NCBI GenBank assembly: GCA_964450645.1
Contig: CAYVEB010000001.1
Location: 62,001-126,000, forward strand
Direction of reading: 5' to 3'
Origin: JAKSPM01 sp964450645
GTDB taxonomy: Bacteria > Bacillota > Clostridia > Oscillospirales > Oscillospiraceae
Length of the DNA stretch: 64,000 bases
Shown here: positions 33,011-41,629 of the stretch, one piece after another
Numbering within the stretch: the first letter of the stretch is position 1
Layout of the letters: every line of letters begins with the position of its first letter
Translations under genes and position numbers: made by a program
The notes under the pieces: generated by a model
Seen by the model: the letters and a program-made list of their open reading frames with translations, nothing else
The model's database searches: none
Told to the model about the DNA's origin: nothing

Positions 33011-36000
33011 TTAAGGCTGCGTGGTGTAGTGGTCGAAGCTGACGTCCTCTTTCACCGCCTTGTAGAGATATACGCAGTTGTTAGAAGGGCCGCCGTAAAA
33101 ACGCTCGCCGTATTGCATCGTAAAGTCAAAATCATAACACAGCGCCATTTTACTATTACCCTTCACATAGATTTCCGCATAGCCGGAAGGATCGATTCGG
33201 ATCGTCCACTTTGCAAGCTCGGACAATGCCGTCTCAACAGTGGGCGGCGTGTCGGAAATACTGTTCTCGTTGCCGGTGAGATAGCCGCCGTTTTGTGTGC
33301 GGATGGTATAGTACCCCTCCTCGCCTTCGACCGGCGCGATGGTAAAGCGGATAGTTGTATTCTCTGTGGAGAACGACAGGCCATTGTCGCTGTACGTCAC
33401 ATCCTCCTGCTTGGTCAGATCCATTTTCCCAACCTCGTTATTCAGAGCGTATTGCTTGCTATATCCGCCAATAATCGCCCATTCGCCGGAGTAGTCCGCC
33501 TGGTCGGCCGTCTCATAGTAGTAGCCGGTCGTCTCGCTGGCCGCGCCGGAGCGCTCCGCGAAGATGGCATAGAGCGTCGCAGCCTCCGTCACGGTGTACG
33601 CCTCGCCGGCCGGGTGTACGCTCAGTTTCTCATACTCCTCCTTGGTAATCGCCTTTTGGTTGGTCGTCGTCCAGCCCTTGAACTGGTGGCTCGAATCCTG
33701 CCAGGGACATTCCGGAAGGGTGAGCTTCGCGTTGGGCTTCATATGGTACGTCTGCGTTTTGTTCTCCGGGAAGGACAAGGTGACGTCTACCGTCGTCTTC
33801 GGCACAGGCTTGTCCTGCGAATGGGTCGGCTTGGTGGTGTAGGCGCCGGCAGGGCTTTCCGCAGCGTTGTACAGATAGAGCTGATAGTACTCGCCCGGCG
33901 TACGGTCGTAGAGCGGGCCGTAGGTATTTTTCGTGTTGTCCAGAACCTGGAATTCTTTTTGCTCGTCGTTGTAGACCAGAACCATCTTGGAGCTTGCGGC
34001 GCTGAAAACCAGCGCGCGGTTGAGATCCGGCTCGTAGGTGATGGTCCATTTCGCGTTTTCGGTCAGGTCGTCCTTGATTTCCACGCCCTGGCTCCCGTCC
34101 CACGTGAGGAACGCGCCGTCCTGCGTCTGGATCAGATAAGCGCCGTCCAGGTCGGTGGACACGGTGAAGCGGATGCTGGTCTCCAGGGTGCTGAAGGCAT
34201 AGAAGCCATAGTTGTCTTTCTCGCTGAGCGCCACGCCGGGCATCGTCTCCAGATCGGCGCGCTCACCCTGATCATTCAGCGCCACCGGCTTGCCGAGGCC
34301 CGCTACGATGCCGCTCTGCGTCGTCTCGTAACCCACGCCGACAATCGCCCAATCGCCGGTATAGTCCTTAACCTCCGCGCTGGGCCGCGCGTATTGAATC
34401 GTCTTGGAGGAGAACAGCGCATAGAACGTCTCGCCGCCCGCAATCTTGAGCGTATCGCCCTCGTGGAAGACTTCCAGATCGTCGATCTGGCTGGCCAGTT
34501 CCAGATCCTTGCGCACCCAGCCCACGAACACGTAGCCCGGATCCTCCCAGGTGCAGCCCGTAAACGTATAGGTATCGCCAATCCTGACCGTTTCAACCGT
34601 GGGCGCATCCTCTTCCGGGATGTGCAGGGTGACGCTCACACTGGGCTTTGTGGTATAGTGCGCAACGTCTTCCCCGTCCAACTTGCCGTAGAGTGCATAG
34701 TAGGTCACATCCCCGGTGACTGTCAGCGCCGTTCCCTTGGCGGTGACGGTGGCGCCGGTAAACTCCGCGGCGGGCAGCTCGTCGACTTCCTTGTCCGTCC
34801 AGCCGGCAAAAATGTAGTTCGGGTCGCTCCATTCGGAGTCGGGAAGCGTAAAGGTCTTGCCGATTCCAACCTCGTTATCCTGTTCCTTGCCCAAGTTGAT
34901 CAGCTTGACATGGTAAACCGTGGTGGGCTTCGTCGTGTAGCCGGTCTCATTGACAACGAAGAGCGCATAGAACGTCGCGCCCTCTTTCGTCACATTCAGC
35001 AAATCGCCCTCTTTATAATAATCGGGCTTTTCGGCTGTGTAGAGCGTGTCCCGTGCCGTCCAGCCGAGGAAAGTGTAATCCGGGTCGTCCTTCCAAGAGC
35101 ATCCGGGGAAGGCAAAGTCTTCTCCGATAGGCTCGTCGCGCTCTTCCGTCCCGTTGGGGCTGACCAGCGTAATCTTTGCCGCCGGTTTCAGCTCGATCTT
35201 GCAGCGGTCGCAGAAACCGTCCTCGTTCTCGTCGATGTGGCCAAGCGCTGGGAGGACTTCCGTCTCGGTCTTGTCGCAGCGGGTGCAGGAACGGGTTCTG
35301 CTGCCGTCTTCCGTACAGGTCGCGTCCTTCTCGGTCTTCCATTCGCCCCAGTCGTGGCCCAAAGCGGCAACGGTCTCGGTCTGCGTCTCGCCGCAGCGGG
35401 TGCAGGAATGGGTCCTGCTGCCGTCTTCCGTGCAGGTCGCGTCCTTCTCGGTCTTCCATTCGCCCCAGTCGTGGCCCAAAGCGGCGACGGCCTCAGTCTG
35501 CGTCTCGCCGCAGCGCAGGCAGGTATGCATCTGGCTGCCGGCCTCGGTGCAGGCGGCGGCGGTTACAACCGTCCACGCACCCCACATGTGCTTGCCTTCC
35601 TCGCAGTCCTTGCAGTAGGTCATCAAAATGCGGGCAAGCTCCGCGCGGTTCAAGGTCGCTTTCGGGGCGAGATAGCTCGCGCGGTCCTCCTGGGAATATC
35701 TGCCGCTGACGATGCCAACGGTGATCGCCCAGTTCATCGCGCCCCTGGCAAAGCTGGAAACCTCCTTGCCGTCCGGCCAATTGGCCAGGACGTCCGCGAC
35801 CACGGGTCTTCCGGCATAACGCCACAGGAAGCTTACCGCCTGCTCGCGGGTCACAAACTCCTCCGGGGAGAAGGTCGTCTTGCTGGTGCCAGCAACGATT
35901 TGATTCTCCGCACCCCACAGCACCGCGCTGCGGTACCAGCTTTTGGTCAAATCTGTAAATGGATTTTTCCCGCCCTCCTTGGGGCTTCCAGCCAGATTGT

Positions 36001-36238
36001 ACAGCGTCTGCACCACCATGGCACGGCTGACCGTGCCATTTGGCACGAACACCGCGCCGCTCATGCCGGTCATCAGACGCGGATCGTGATGGTAAACGTA
36101 TTTCACCGCCGAAGCGTACCAGCTGCCGGTGTCCACATCGGTGAACGGCTCGACAGGCGCCGCAAGCGCCGCCGGGACAGCGCCCACGAGCATCGCCACA
36201 GCCAGCAGCACCGCTAAGCTCTTCCTTACATGTTTCAT
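33011..36238 (-). CDS. SLH-domain modular surface protein
   Basis: A 1075-residue exported protein. The signal peptide ends near residue 26 (PAALA). Three S-layer homology domains (about 29-75, 91-140, 153-207) should anchor it to cell-wall polymer. Three Cys-pair modules follow (217-335, each HxWGxW ... CTRC). Then InlB B-repeat-like modules (about 353-430, 440-520, 532-612, 815-895) alternate with two long modules (about 612-795, 905-1063) marked by YTGDWAIVG or YSGEWAIIG. Linkers end in YTTKP, and the protein stops at YTTQP, as if cut at a module border. AAGGAGG precedes the ATG. The ligand is unknown. Confidence 0.9.
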   Translation of the reverse strand: MKHVRKSLAVLLAVAMLVGAVPAALAAPVEPFTDVDTGSWYASAVKYVYHHDPRLMTGMSGAVFVPNGTVSRAMVVQTLYNLAGSPKEGGKNPFTDLTKSWYRSAVLWGAENQIVAGTSKTTFSPEEFVTREQAVSFLWRYAGRPVVADVLANWPDGKEVSSFARGAMNWAITVGIVSGRYSQEDRASYLAPKATLNRAELARILMTYCKDCEEGKHMWGAWTVVTAAACTEAGSQMHTCLRCGETQTEAVAALGHDWGEWKTEKDATCTEDGSRTHSCTRCGETQTETVAALGHDWGEWKTEKDATCTEDGSRTRSCTRCDKTETEVLPALGHIDENEDGFCDRCKIELKPAAKITLVSPNGTEERDEPIGEDFAFPGCSWKDDPDYTFLGWTARDTLYTAEKPDYYKEGDLLNVTKEGATFYALFVVNETGYTTKPTTVYHVKLINLGKEQDNEVGIGKTFTLPDSEWSDPNYIFAGWTDKEVDELPAAEFTGATVTAKGTALTVTGDVTYYALYGKLDGEDVAHYTTKPSVSVTLHIPEEDAPTVETVRIGDTYTFTGCTWEDPGYVFVGWVRKDLELASQIDDLEVFHEGDTLKIAGGETFYALFSSKTIQYARPSAEVKDYTGDWAIVGVGYETTQSGIVAGLGKPVALNDQGERADLETMPGVALSEKDNYGFYAFSTLETSIRFTVSTDLDGAYLIQTQDGAFLTWDGSQGVEIKDDLTENAKWTITYEPDLNRALVFSAASSKMVLVYNDEQKEFQVLDNTKNTYGPLYDRTPGEYYQLYLYNAAESPAGAYTTKPTHSQDKPVPKTTVDVTLSFPENKTQTYHMKPNAKLTLPECPWQDSSHQFKGWTTTNQKAITKEEYEKLSVHPAGEAYTVTEAATLYAIFAERSGAASETTGYYYETADQADYSGEWAIIGGYSKQYALNNEVGKMDLTKQEDVTYSDNGLSFSTENTTIRFTIAPVEGEEGYYTIRTQNGGYLTGNENSISDTPPTVETALSELAKWTIRIDPSGYAEIYVKGNSKMALCYDFDFTMQYGERFYGGPSNNCVYLYKAVKEDVSFDHYTTQP
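35240..35476 (-). repeat. Near-identical 117-bp in-gene repeat pair
   Basis: Two 39-codon units (residues about 255-293 and 294-333) encode GHDWGEWKTEKDATCTEDGS plus a CTRC segment. They are nearly identical in DNA as well, which suggests recent duplication. A third, diverged unit precedes them (217-254). Length change by slippage or recombination is possible. Confidence 0.8.
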
Positions 36239-36294
36239 GATATGTCCTCCTTCTTCGATTGGTCGATGGACGTAAAAAACGGTCCATTTTATTT

Positions 36295-36323
36295 ATTTTA
36301 ACATTTTTTCTCAAGCTTTGCAA
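36295..36323 (-). promoter_or_regulatory. Promoter of the SLH protein gene
   Basis: On the minus strand TTGCAA (36318-36323) and TAAAAT (36295-36300) are 17 nt apart. The start codon is about 57 bp downstream, leaving a 5' leader of about 50 nt. Confidence 0.6.
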
Positions 36324-36362
36324 GTTTTTGTGCAATGGGTTTTGGGAAATCCCGCGATATTC

Positions 36363-36391
36363 TTGAAAAATTCCCCTTAAAATGATAAAAT
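36363..36391 (+). promoter_or_regulatory. Promoter of the oxidoreductase operon
   Basis: TTGAAA (36363-36368) and TAAAAT (36386-36391) are separated by 17 nt, 29 bp before the ATG at 36420. Confidence 0.6.
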
Positions 36392-36419
36392 ACAAGTGTC
36401 ACGAAAGGAGCCTGAAAAA

Positions 36420-37460
36420 ATGATCACAGTCGCGTACATTGGATTCGGCGTCAGCGTCCGGGAATACCACATTCCCTATGTGGAACACCGGGACGACGTC
36501 CGTGTCAAATACGTTTTCCGTCGCGAGGAGGACATCCCCGCGTTTGCAGAATATGAGCCGTTCTATCCGGAGATCCGCTTCACCACGGATCTTGCGCAGG
36601 TGCTGGGGGATCCGGAAGTCGATCTGGTCGTGGTCAACGCGCCCGACCAGTTCCATGTGTCCTACGCCAAGCAGATCTTAAACGCGGGCAAGCACGCCCT
36701 GGTGGAGAAGCCCTTCGCGCCCACCGCCGCCGAGGCGCGGGAGGTCTTCGCCCTGGCGAAGGAAAAGGGCCTTGTGTGTATGCCCAATCAGAACCGGCGC
36801 TTTGACGCGGATTTTCTCGCGCTCAAGCGGGTGGTTGCCAGCGGCAAGCTGGGGCAGCTGGTGCGTCTGGAGAGCCACTACGATTACTACCGCCCAAACG
36901 GTTGGTATGACCATCTGGGCACGCTCTACAATTTGGCCGTACACACCATCGACCAGGTCATCAGTCTGCTGGGGATGCCGGACAGCACCCATTTTGACGT
37001 GCGCAGCATCCACCATCCCGGCGTGGGCGACGACTATTACGATCTGGAATTCTACTATGGCAACTGCAAGGCGTCTGTCAACACCAGCATGTGCGTCCTC
37101 ATCGACTCCCCGCGCTTCACGCTCCACGGCACCAAGGGCAGCCTCACGCTGCCGCCGGTGATCCACAACTCCGGCCAGAAGAAGACCGTCGGCCGCCACG
37201 TGATCAGCACCGCGCCCGCCCCGGAGGATCGCTGGGGAACGCTGGTCTATATCAACGAGGCCGGGGACAAGGTTACGGAAAAGGTTCCGGTGGGCCGCGC
37301 CCACTATGAGCGCGTGTACGACAATTTGGTCGATGCCATTGAAAACGGCGCACCCAAGTGCATCCGGGACGAAGAAGTGGTGCGCGTCCTGGAGATTTTG
37401 GAGGAGGCGACGCGGGTGGCCAAATCCCACGCCCAAAAATCATCCGCGGAGGGAATTTGA
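36420..37460 (+). CDS. Gfo/Idh/MocA family oxidoreductase
   Basis: A 346-residue NAD(P)-dependent oxidoreductase. The Rossmann motif is YIGFGVSVREYH near the N-terminus, and the catalytic Lys is in ALVEKPFAPT. The C-terminal GFO_IDH_MocA substrate domain starts near 130. The ATG at 36420 has AAAGGAG 9 nt upstream; 8 earlier in-frame codons are not needed. It probably oxidises or reduces a sugar or inositol derivative. It is followed 1 bp later by a second family member. Confidence 0.9.
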   Translation: MITVAYIGFGVSVREYHIPYVEHRDDVRVKYVFRREEDIPAFAEYEPFYPEIRFTTDLAQVLGDPEVDLVVVNAPDQFHVSYAKQILNAGKHALVEKPFAPTAAEAREVFALAKEKGLVCMPNQNRRFDADFLALKRVVASGKLGQLVRLESHYDYYRPNGWYDHLGTLYNLAVHTIDQVISLLGMPDSTHFDVRSIHHPGVGDDYYDLEFYYGNCKASVNTSMCVLIDSPRFTLHGTKGSLTLPPVIHNSGQKKTVGRHVISTAPAPEDRWGTLVYINEAGDKVTEKVPVGRAHYERVYDNLVDAIENGAPKCIRDEEVVRVLEILEEATRVAKSHAQKSSAEGI

Positions 37461-37461
37461 T

Positions 37462-38469
37462 ATGGAAGAAATTCGGCTTGGCACCGTCGGCTCCGGCGTG
37501 ATCGTCCACTCGGTTTTAGACAACGTGGCCCGAACCGACGGCATCCGCCTTGCGGCGGTCTATTCCCGCAGCGCGGAAAAGGGCAAGGCGCTGGCGGCGC
37601 GGTATGGCGCCGGGCGGGTCTATACCGATCTGGACGCGTTCTTGCGGGACGACAGCGTGAACTTCGTCTATATTGCGACGCCCAACCTTCTGCACTATGA
37701 ACAGACGAAAAAGGCCCTCTTGGCTGGGAAAAACGTCATCTGCGAAAAGCCCTTCTGCACCCGGGCGGATCAGGCGCGGGAATTGGTGGCGCTTGCGAAG
37801 CGGCGCCGTCTGTTCTTGGTCGACGCGGTTCCCACGGCGTTCCTCCCGAACCTGGAGATCTTAAAACGGCAGCTTCCGAAAATCGGCAATGTCAAGCTGG
37901 TGCTGGCCAACTACAGCCAGTATTCCAGCCGCTACGACCAAGTCCTGCGCGGCGAGGTTCCGAACATCTTCAATCCCGCGTACGCCGGCGGCTGCCTGAT
38001 GGATATCAATTTCTACAACGTCTATCTGAACATCGCCCTGTTCGGCAAGCCCAGGGACGCGGTCTACTACCCCAATATCTACCGGGATCTGGCGGATACC
38101 TCCGGAATCATGATCCTGCGCTATGACGGCTTTGTCAGCCAGTGCGCCGGTGCGAAGGACACCTGGGGCGTCAACGCTTTCCAGATCGAGGGGGAACAGG
38201 GATACATCTACATCCCCAACGGCAGCAACGGCATCGCGGAAATAGACGTTGTCACAAAGACTTCCAAGGAACACTTCAACGCCCAGGACGATCCGGATCG
38301 CTGGTTCTACGAGGTGCAATCGCTTACCAAGCTGGTCCTGGCCGGCGACTACGATGCCATCTACCGGCGGCTGGACGTGATGCTGGATGTGGTGCAGACG
38401 TTGGAAGTTGCCCGCAAAAAGGCGGGGATTATATTTCCGGGAGACGAAACCAATACCCAGCAAATATAA
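37462..38469 (+). CDS. Gfo/Idh/MocA family oxidoreductase
   Basis: A 335-residue protein of the same superfamily as its upstream neighbour but of a different subgroup. LGTVGSGVIVHSVL starts the Rossmann fold, and the EKP motif is in NVICEKPFCTRA. GGAGGG lies upstream of the ATG. The C-terminal domain has FNPAYAGGCLMDINFYNVY. Pairing of two such enzymes is common in sugar-modification or inositol pathways where one product feeds the other, but the substrate is unknown. Confidence 0.9.
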   Translation: MEEIRLGTVGSGVIVHSVLDNVARTDGIRLAAVYSRSAEKGKALAARYGAGRVYTDLDAFLRDDSVNFVYIATPNLLHYEQTKKALLAGKNVICEKPFCTRADQARELVALAKRRRLFLVDAVPTAFLPNLEILKRQLPKIGNVKLVLANYSQYSSRYDQVLRGEVPNIFNPAYAGGCLMDINFYNVYLNIALFGKPRDAVYYPNIYRDLADTSGIMILRYDGFVSQCAGAKDTWGVNAFQIEGEQGYIYIPNGSNGIAEIDVVTKTSKEHFNAQDDPDRWFYEVQSLTKLVLAGDYDAIYRRLDVMLDVVQTLEVARKKAGIIFPGDETNTQQI

Positions 38470-38483
38470 GGAGGAAACAACGA

Positions 38484-39056
38484 ATGGACATTATGCAATT
38501 GCTTGCAACCCGGCGCACCTACCGCGCCTTTACCCAGCAGAGCGTGCCGCAGGACGTGCTGGCGGACATTTTAGAGGCGGGCCGCACTTCCAGCTGCGGC
38601 GTCAACCGGCAGAGCCTGCGCTACGTGGTCGCGCAAAAGCCGGAGGACGTGGCCAGGCTCTGCGGGCTGTGCCGTTGGGGCGCGGCAATTCCCGACGGTG
38701 CCGGCACCCCCAGCCCGGAGCAGCGGCCGACGCTGTTCATTGTCGTCCTGCAGGATACCAGCGTGCCGGGGTGCCAGGACATCGACGTGGGCATCGCCGT
38801 CGCCACGATGGCGACCGCCGCCTGGGCCAAGGGCGTGGGCAGCTGCATCATCGGTTCGCTGCAGCGTGCCAAGGTCGCCGAGTGGCTGGAGCTGCCGGAA
38901 ACGCTGCAGGTACACACCGGCATCGCCTTCGGCTACCCCGCCCACAAGAGCACGATTGTGCCGGTGGTGAACGGGCAGAAGCGCTACTGGCGTGACGAAA
39001 ACGGGGATTACTTCGTGCCCAAATATTCCCTGGAAGAGATCGTGCGGTATCTGTAA
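38484..39056 (+). CDS. Nitroreductase family protein
   Basis: A 190-residue FMN-dependent reductase. The N-terminus LLATRRTYRAFTQQSVPQD carries the family Arg-Arg-(T/S) flavin-binding motif. The segment DIDVGIAVATMATAAWAKGV with IGSLQRAKVAEWL follows, as in short nitroreductases. AAGGAGGAAAC precedes the ATG, 14 bp after the second oxidoreductase. It may reduce an enone or quinone in the same pathway. A strong hairpin follows. Confidence 0.88.
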   Translation: MDIMQLLATRRTYRAFTQQSVPQDVLADILEAGRTSSCGVNRQSLRYVVAQKPEDVARLCGLCRWGAAIPDGAGTPSPEQRPTLFIVVLQDTSVPGCQDIDVGIAVATMATAAWAKGVGSCIIGSLQRAKVAEWLELPETLQVHTGIAFGYPAHKSTIVPVVNGQKRYWRDENGDYFVPKYSLEEIVRYL

Positions 39057-39113
39057 ACGGGGTCGCTTCCCAAATCATTTCCCAGGTTTTGGCCTGGAAT
39101 CCGGACCATAACG

Positions 39114-39150
39114 AAACCCAGTATGCACAGCACCGTTGCATACTGGGTTT
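39114..39150. terminator. Bidirectional intrinsic terminator
   Basis: AAACCCAGTATGCA and TGCATACTGGGTTT form a 14-bp stem with a 9-nt loop between the convergent nitroreductase and ald genes. The flanking A and T runs allow it to work in both directions. Confidence 0.75.
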
Positions 39151-39174
39151 TCCGGTATAAAATATGTTATTCGC

Positions 39175-40287
39175 TTACAGCAGCGTTGCCGGGTCGGTAT
39201 ACTCCAGCCCGAACGCCTCCGCCACGCCGGGGAACGTGCACTTTCCGCTGTAGCAGTTCAGCCCCAGCATCAGCCCTCTGTCGGCCTTGCAGGCGTCCTC
39301 CACGCCCTTGGCGGCCAGCTCCAAGCCGTAGGGCAGCGTCGCGTTGACCAGCGCCTGCGTGGAGGTGCGGGCCACCGCGCCGGGCATGTTGGCCACGCAG
39401 TAGTGTACCACGCCGTCCACCGTGAACACCGGGTCGTCGTGCGTTGTGGCCTTTGTGGTCTGCACGCAGCCGCCCTGGTCCACCGCGACGTCTACAATCA
39501 CCGCGCCCGGCTTCATCCTGGCCAGATCCTCCCGCTTCACCAACTTCGGCGCGCTCCGGCCCGGCAGCAGCACCGCGCCGATCACCAGATCTGCCTGGGC
39601 AATCGCCTTGACGATGTTGTCCCGCGTGGCATACAGCGTGGTAATCTGCCGGGGGAAGATGTCGTCGAGATAGGCCAGCCGCCGTCCGTTGATATCCAGC
39701 ACCGTAACGTTGGCGCCCATTCCCACGGCGATTTTGCACGCGTTGGTGCCGACCGTGCCGCCGCCCAAAATGACCACGTTGCCCTTTTCCACGCCGGGCA
39801 CACCTGCCAGCAGCACGCCGCGGCCGCCATAGGTCTTCTCCAGGTATTTCGCGCCCTCCTGAACGGCCATCCGTCCGGCGATCTCGCTCATCGGCGCCAG
39901 ACAGGGCAATCCGCCGTCGCGCCCGACGATCGTCTCATAGGCCACCGCCTTCACGCCGGAGGCCAGCAGCGCCCTGGTCAGCGGTTCGTCCGCCGCCAGA
40001 TGCAGATAGGTATATACAATCAGCCCTTCCCGGAAGTACGGATATTCGCACGCAATCGGCTCTTTGACCTTCACGATCATGCCGGCTTCCTTCCAGACCG
40101 TCTCGGCGCGATCGCACAGCCTGGCCCCGGCGTGCGCATATTCCTCATCCGGGAAGCCCGCGCCGATCCCTGCGCCCGATTCCACCAGCACCGTGTGCCC
40201 CGCCTGCACAAAGGCGCTCACCGCGCCCGGCGTAAGGCCCACGCGGAACTCATTGTTCTTTATCTCCTTTGGCAACCCGATTACCAT
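39175..40287 (-). CDS. ald: Alanine dehydrogenase
   Basis: A 370-residue NAD-dependent enzyme interconverting L-alanine and pyruvate with ammonia. The N-terminus VIGLPKEIKNNEFRVGLTPG and the Rossmann motif ILGGGTVGTNACKIA are diagnostic. The length matches the family. It is monocistronic with its own strong promoter (40365-40393). It could help balance ammonia from the nearby amino-acid catabolic genes. Confidence 0.96.
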   Translation of the reverse strand: MVIGLPKEIKNNEFRVGLTPGAVSAFVQAGHTVLVESGAGIGAGFPDEEYAHAGARLCDRAETVWKEAGMIVKVKEPIACEYPYFREGLIVYTYLHLAADEPLTRALLASGVKAVAYETIVGRDGGLPCLAPMSEIAGRMAVQEGAKYLEKTYGGRGVLLAGVPGVEKGNVVILGGGTVGTNACKIAVGMGANVTVLDINGRRLAYLDDIFPRQITTLYATRDNIVKAIAQADLVIGAVLLPGRSAPKLVKREDLARMKPGAVIVDVAVDQGGCVQTTKATTHDDPVFTVDGVVHYCVANMPGAVARTSTQALVNATLPYGLELAAKGVEDACKADRGLMLGLNCYSGKCTFPGVAEAFGLEYTDPATLL

Positions 40288-40364
40288 GGCGATTCCTCCT
40301 TATGCCGCGATACTATGGCGGAATTTCCAAAAATTCCCGCAAAGACCGCGCAGTTTCTGGCAAC

Positions 40365-40393
40365 AGTATACAAATATTTCCCGGCCTTGTCAA
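40365..40393 (-). promoter_or_regulatory. Strong promoter of ald
   Basis: On the minus strand a perfect TTGACA (40388-40393) and TATACT (40365-40370) have a 17-nt spacer. AAGGAGGAAT lies just before the ald ATG. Confidence 0.8.
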
Positions 40394-40511
40394 GCCTATT
40401 TTGCTTTTCTTTGCACGAATCCCGGCCACCTTCCGCCCAGAAATGAGGGCCGCTTGACGCAGACGGCGGGTTTCCCGGAACCGTTGATAAATTTTTTAAT
40501 AGCCTTCTCGT

Positions 40512-41567
40512 TCATAACGCCAGGGGGTATTCTCCCAGGATATAGGCCATCAGCAGGCAGTACGTATTCCTCAGTGCGTCCATATGGGTGCGCTCATAGC
40601 CGTGGCTGTTGGACGTGCCGGGGCCGATGGCTGCGTGGCGCACGTCGTGACCGGCCGCGATGGAGGTATCGCCGTCGGAGCCGTAGTGCGGGGTGAAGAC
40701 GTCAACGGCAAAGTCCGTGCCCGAGGCAATCGCCGCCGCGCGCAGCTCGTTGGTCAGCTCCCAGTGGTACGGATAACGGGCGTCCTTGGCAAAAATCGAT
40801 ACCTTCCGCTCGTCCGACGTCTGATCCGGCCCGGTGGGGGCGATGTCCAGCGCCACAATGTCCCGAACGCCCTCCGGCAGCCACGAGGTGCCGTGCCCGA
40901 TTTCCTCATACACGGAGAAATAGGCCATTACGCGTCGCGGCAGGGCCACGCGCCGCTCGCGGATGTACTTCATCGCGGCCAGCAAAACGGCGGCGCAGGC
41001 TTTGTCGTCGATAAAGCGGGATTTGATATAGCCGTTGGAAACCCGCATCCGGGCGTCCAGGGCGATGATATCGCCGGTTTCGACACCCAGCGCGCGTGTC
41101 TCGGCGGCGGTGGACACCTGCTCGTCGAGTACGACGCAGACGTTCTTTCGGTAGTCGCCCATGGCGCCGCGCAGCTCCTCCTCGGTCACGTGGACAGAGC
41201 CGGGCGTGCGGCAGACCGCGCCGGTGTAGACCTTGCCATCCCGCGTGTGGACGCGCACATTCTCCGTCACCGCGTAAAACGGGTGCAGTCCGCCCACCTG
41301 GCAGACATTTAACGTGCCATCCGGATTGACGCGGCGCACCATCAGCCCAATATCGTCCACATGGGCCGTGACGACCAGTGGGTTCCCCTCTCCGCCCAAA
41401 TCAGCGATCAGCCCGCCCTTGTGCGTCCGCGTGACAGGGAAACCCATGCGGCCGATTTCCTCAATCAGGTATTGCTGCACCTGGCGGAAAAGGCCGGTGG
41501 TGCTGTCGATCTGGAGCAGCTTTTCAAATTGCTCCATGCAGTATTGTTCGTCCAGTTTGAATTTCAT
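40512..41567 (-). CDS. M42-family aminopeptidase
   Basis: A 351-residue dinuclear metallopeptidase of the tetrahedral aminopeptidase type. Metal and catalytic segments are VVTAHVDDIGLMVRRV, SRFIDDKACAAVL, VYEEIGHGTSW, a VALDIAPTG Asp and a late His in GTSNSHGYERTHMDAL. It trims peptides to amino acids in the cytoplasm. The ATG at 41567 follows GGAGGAGGAAG. It is codirectional with the MATE and hut genes. Confidence 0.9.
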   Translation of the reverse strand: MKFKLDEQYCMEQFEKLLQIDSTTGLFRQVQQYLIEEIGRMGFPVTRTHKGGLIADLGGEGNPLVVTAHVDDIGLMVRRVNPDGTLNVCQVGGLHPFYAVTENVRVHTRDGKVYTGAVCRTPGSVHVTEEELRGAMGDYRKNVCVVLDEQVSTAAETRALGVETGDIIALDARMRVSNGYIKSRFIDDKACAAVLLAAMKYIRERRVALPRRVMAYFSVYEEIGHGTSWLPEGVRDIVALDIAPTGPDQTSDERKVSIFAKDARYPYHWELTNELRAAAIASGTDFAVDVFTPHYGSDGDTSIAAGHDVRHAAIGPGTSNSHGYERTHMDALRNTYCLLMAYILGEYPLAL

Positions 41568-41629
41568 CTTCCTCCTCCTTTGCACCTCCGGCCCGCCCGG
41601 AAGGCAAACCGGGAGCGGGCCGTCTTATT

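Noticed and set aside
32687..36217. 1176-codon open frame on the plus strand opposite the SLH gene
   Set aside because: It is a shadow of the GC-rich SLH gene. Its composition (Arg/Leu/Val-rich, no domain) and lack of a ribosome-binding site contrast with the clear signal peptide and SLH domains on the minus strand.
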